From Mesostigma viride (taxonomy: Eukaryota; Streptophyta; Mesostigmatophyceae; Mesostigmatales; Mesostigmataceae): a stretch of 32,500 nt of DNA. Below the pieces are notes generated by a model. The model worked only from the letters and a program-made list of their open reading frames with translations, did not search any database and had not been told where the DNA came from. The stretch covers positions 1,241,323 to 1,273,822 of the forward strand of contig RPFO01000312.1 of the NCBI GenBank assembly GCA_009746045.1. The letters are read 5' to 3'. The position numbers were made by a program, and so were the translations under genes. This document shows positions 27,076 to 32,500 of the stretch, piece after piece. Positions within the stretch are counted from its first letter, which is position 1. Every line of letters starts with the position of its first letter.

Positions 27076-27938
27076 TCACCTTTCATCTTCATCATCCTGC
27101 ACGACTCGAACACGCGGACAAGATAACGGCAGGCTCGAGCTACCAAGCATGGTCCGGATTCTCCCGATTTCTGGCCTGCGCTGGTTGTCTCCTTGATATG
27201 TTGTTTAGTCGATTTTACAATCCAATTTATCCAAGTAGGAATGCTGTTGGATTAGTAAACTTGAAACCTTCCCTCACACAGGACTTCAATCACCGCTGTG
27301 CCACTCAGCAGCAACGATGAGCATGCTATATAGACATGCACAACATTGATGAAGTGAGACAACTACACTATTGATGTCCAGCCCTTGCATTCAGGAATGC
27401 CCTGATGAAGGATGTCTGGGAAGCCTTGAGCTAGGCTACAGGTGGTTGAATGTCTACCTGCAGCTCCATTCAACAATCCAAGGTAGATGGGGGGATCGGG
27501 ACTAGGGGCAATATCATCCATGGCCTTGTCCACACGCATGGTCTGCTTGCACTCACCCCTGCTTGGTAGATCAATGCCAACGTTTGTGCCTGCACTAGCC
27601 TGTGGCCATTGAATGGCGGCAAAGGGAGCTCCCGACAGAAAAACTATTGGCCGAGCTTGCTACCCCTCATCCAGCCATAGAGCTTTTGGAGAAATAACAG
27701 ACTCCCAACTTGCTAACAAAGCGCATGGCACCACCTAGCTTCAGAGAACGTTATTCACCGCGATGCGTCATGGGGAATATTTAACCAGCAGGAACAATGG
27801 ACAGGCCATTGCAGGCCTGTTTTCCCTATCCATGAACAGCCGTTGTACTTCAACGACACGCTTCTTCTCCATGAAACTCTGATCGTTGAATCTTTCATGG
27901 AGCACTTTGCCATTCAGCCCCTAGCGATGACCCAGTGC
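27076..27938. other. 3' flank of SECA1
   Basis: No gene seen. TTACA at 27215-27219 is TGTAA on the minus strand, about 720 bp after the SecA stop, and is the first such motif I find downstream; it could be the poly(A) signal. Otherwise unique sequence. Confidence 0.35.
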
Positions 27939-31944
<4,006 letters not shown>

Positions 31945-31959
31945 CTGCCGGTGGGGGGT

Positions 31960-32090
31960 ACAGGTGGGGGGCCGGGGGTGTGGTGGGGTATGGTGGGGTG
32001 GGGTGGGTTATGGTAGGGTGTGGTGGGTTATGGTGGGTTATGGTGGGTTATGGTGGGCCAGGTGGGGTATGGTGGGGTATGGTGGGGTGG
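31960..32090 (+). repeat. TATGGTGGGT-type tandem repeat
   Basis: About a dozen 10-11-bp units (TATGGTGGGGT, TATGGTGGGT) just upstream of the 31944 SecA exon on the minus strand, that is, the pyrimidine-rich (ACCCACCATA)n side of its 3' splice site. Confidence 0.88.
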
Positions 32091-32218
32091 CATAGGCAGT
32101 TGATGACATACAAGAATCAGAATGAAACCACAGCAGAAAATGCCTTGCTGGCGGCCCATTAAAAAAAAAAGAATTACTTGACATGGTAAGGCCATTAAGT
32201 GGGAGGCAAGACACCTGG

Positions 32219-32500
32219 CGGTGGCGGCGGCGGCGTTGTTGTTGTTGGTGGTGGTGGTGGGTGGGGTGGGGTGGGGGAGGGGTGGGCGTTGGGGGGTGGG
32301 GGTGGGCGTTGGTCGTAGTGGTGGTGGTGGTGGTGGTGGTGGTGGTGGTGGTGGTGGTGGTGGTGGTGGTGGTGGTGGTGGTGGTGGTGATGGTGGTGGT
32401 GGTGGTGGTGGTGGTGGTGGTGGTGGTGGTGGTGGTGGTGGTGGTGGTGGTGGTGGTGGTGGTGGTGGTGGTGGTGGTGGTGATGGTGGTGGTGGTGGTG
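32219..32500 (+). repeat. GGT/GGC trinucleotide array reaching the window end
   Basis: GGC, GTT and GGGT units at 32219-32310, then nearly pure (GGT)n from about 32314 to 32500 with rare GAT units. It is antisense to SecA, probably intronic; its far end is outside the window. Confidence 0.93.

Overview
The window looks like nuclear DNA of a photosynthetic eukaryote, most likely a green microalga. The evidence is three spliced conserved genes with GT-AG introns of roughly 65 bp to 1.45 kb, a nucleus-encoded SecA of plastid/cyanobacterial type, GC-rich coding exons, very many micro- and minisatellites, and a TGTAA motif (the usual chlorophyte poly(A) signal) after the first gene. The lineage call is inference; no rRNA or other marker gene is present.

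Layout. (1) 132-5739, + strand: the 3' part of an SPT5 transcription elongation factor gene, seven exons with consistent phases, covering the TP-rich C-terminal repeat region and the last KOW domain. Its 1.4-kb sixth intron carries an antisense non-LTR retrotransposon fragment (3592-4818). (2) 6344-9094: a cluster of LINE-derived insertions, four of which have readable target-site duplications, including an element nested inside another. (3) 9095-11301: no gene recognised. (4) 11302-18981, - strand: a complete eight-exon gene for a type II membrane protein with a GT29 sialyltransferase-like catalytic domain (837 codons). (5) 19010-21600: lower-GC DNA with decayed, unrecognised reading frames. 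(6) 21951-24974, + strand: a small spliced gene of unknown function with a basic C-terminus. (7) 25270-25495: another LINE 3' end. (8) 25496-27240: an AT-richer island with hairpins and two unrecognised open frames on the - strand. (9) 27939-31944, - strand: the 3' part of a SecA gene, five exons. The window ends in a long GGT trinucleotide array upstream of the last SecA exon seen.

The host genes are unrelated in function (RNA polymerase II elongation, Golgi glycosylation, plastid protein import) and do not form an operon.

The two strongest unusual signals are these. First, two families of LINE 3' ends. One ends in a bulged hairpin with an invariant CAAC loop whose stems differ by compensatory changes between copies. 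The other ends in an identical 8-bp stem with a GCA loop. Each is shared with short elements that carry no reverse-transcriptase coding, which looks like LINE/SINE partnership. Second, in several introns the exon end plus its 5' splice site has been duplicated, in one case amplified into an 11-copy minisatellite.
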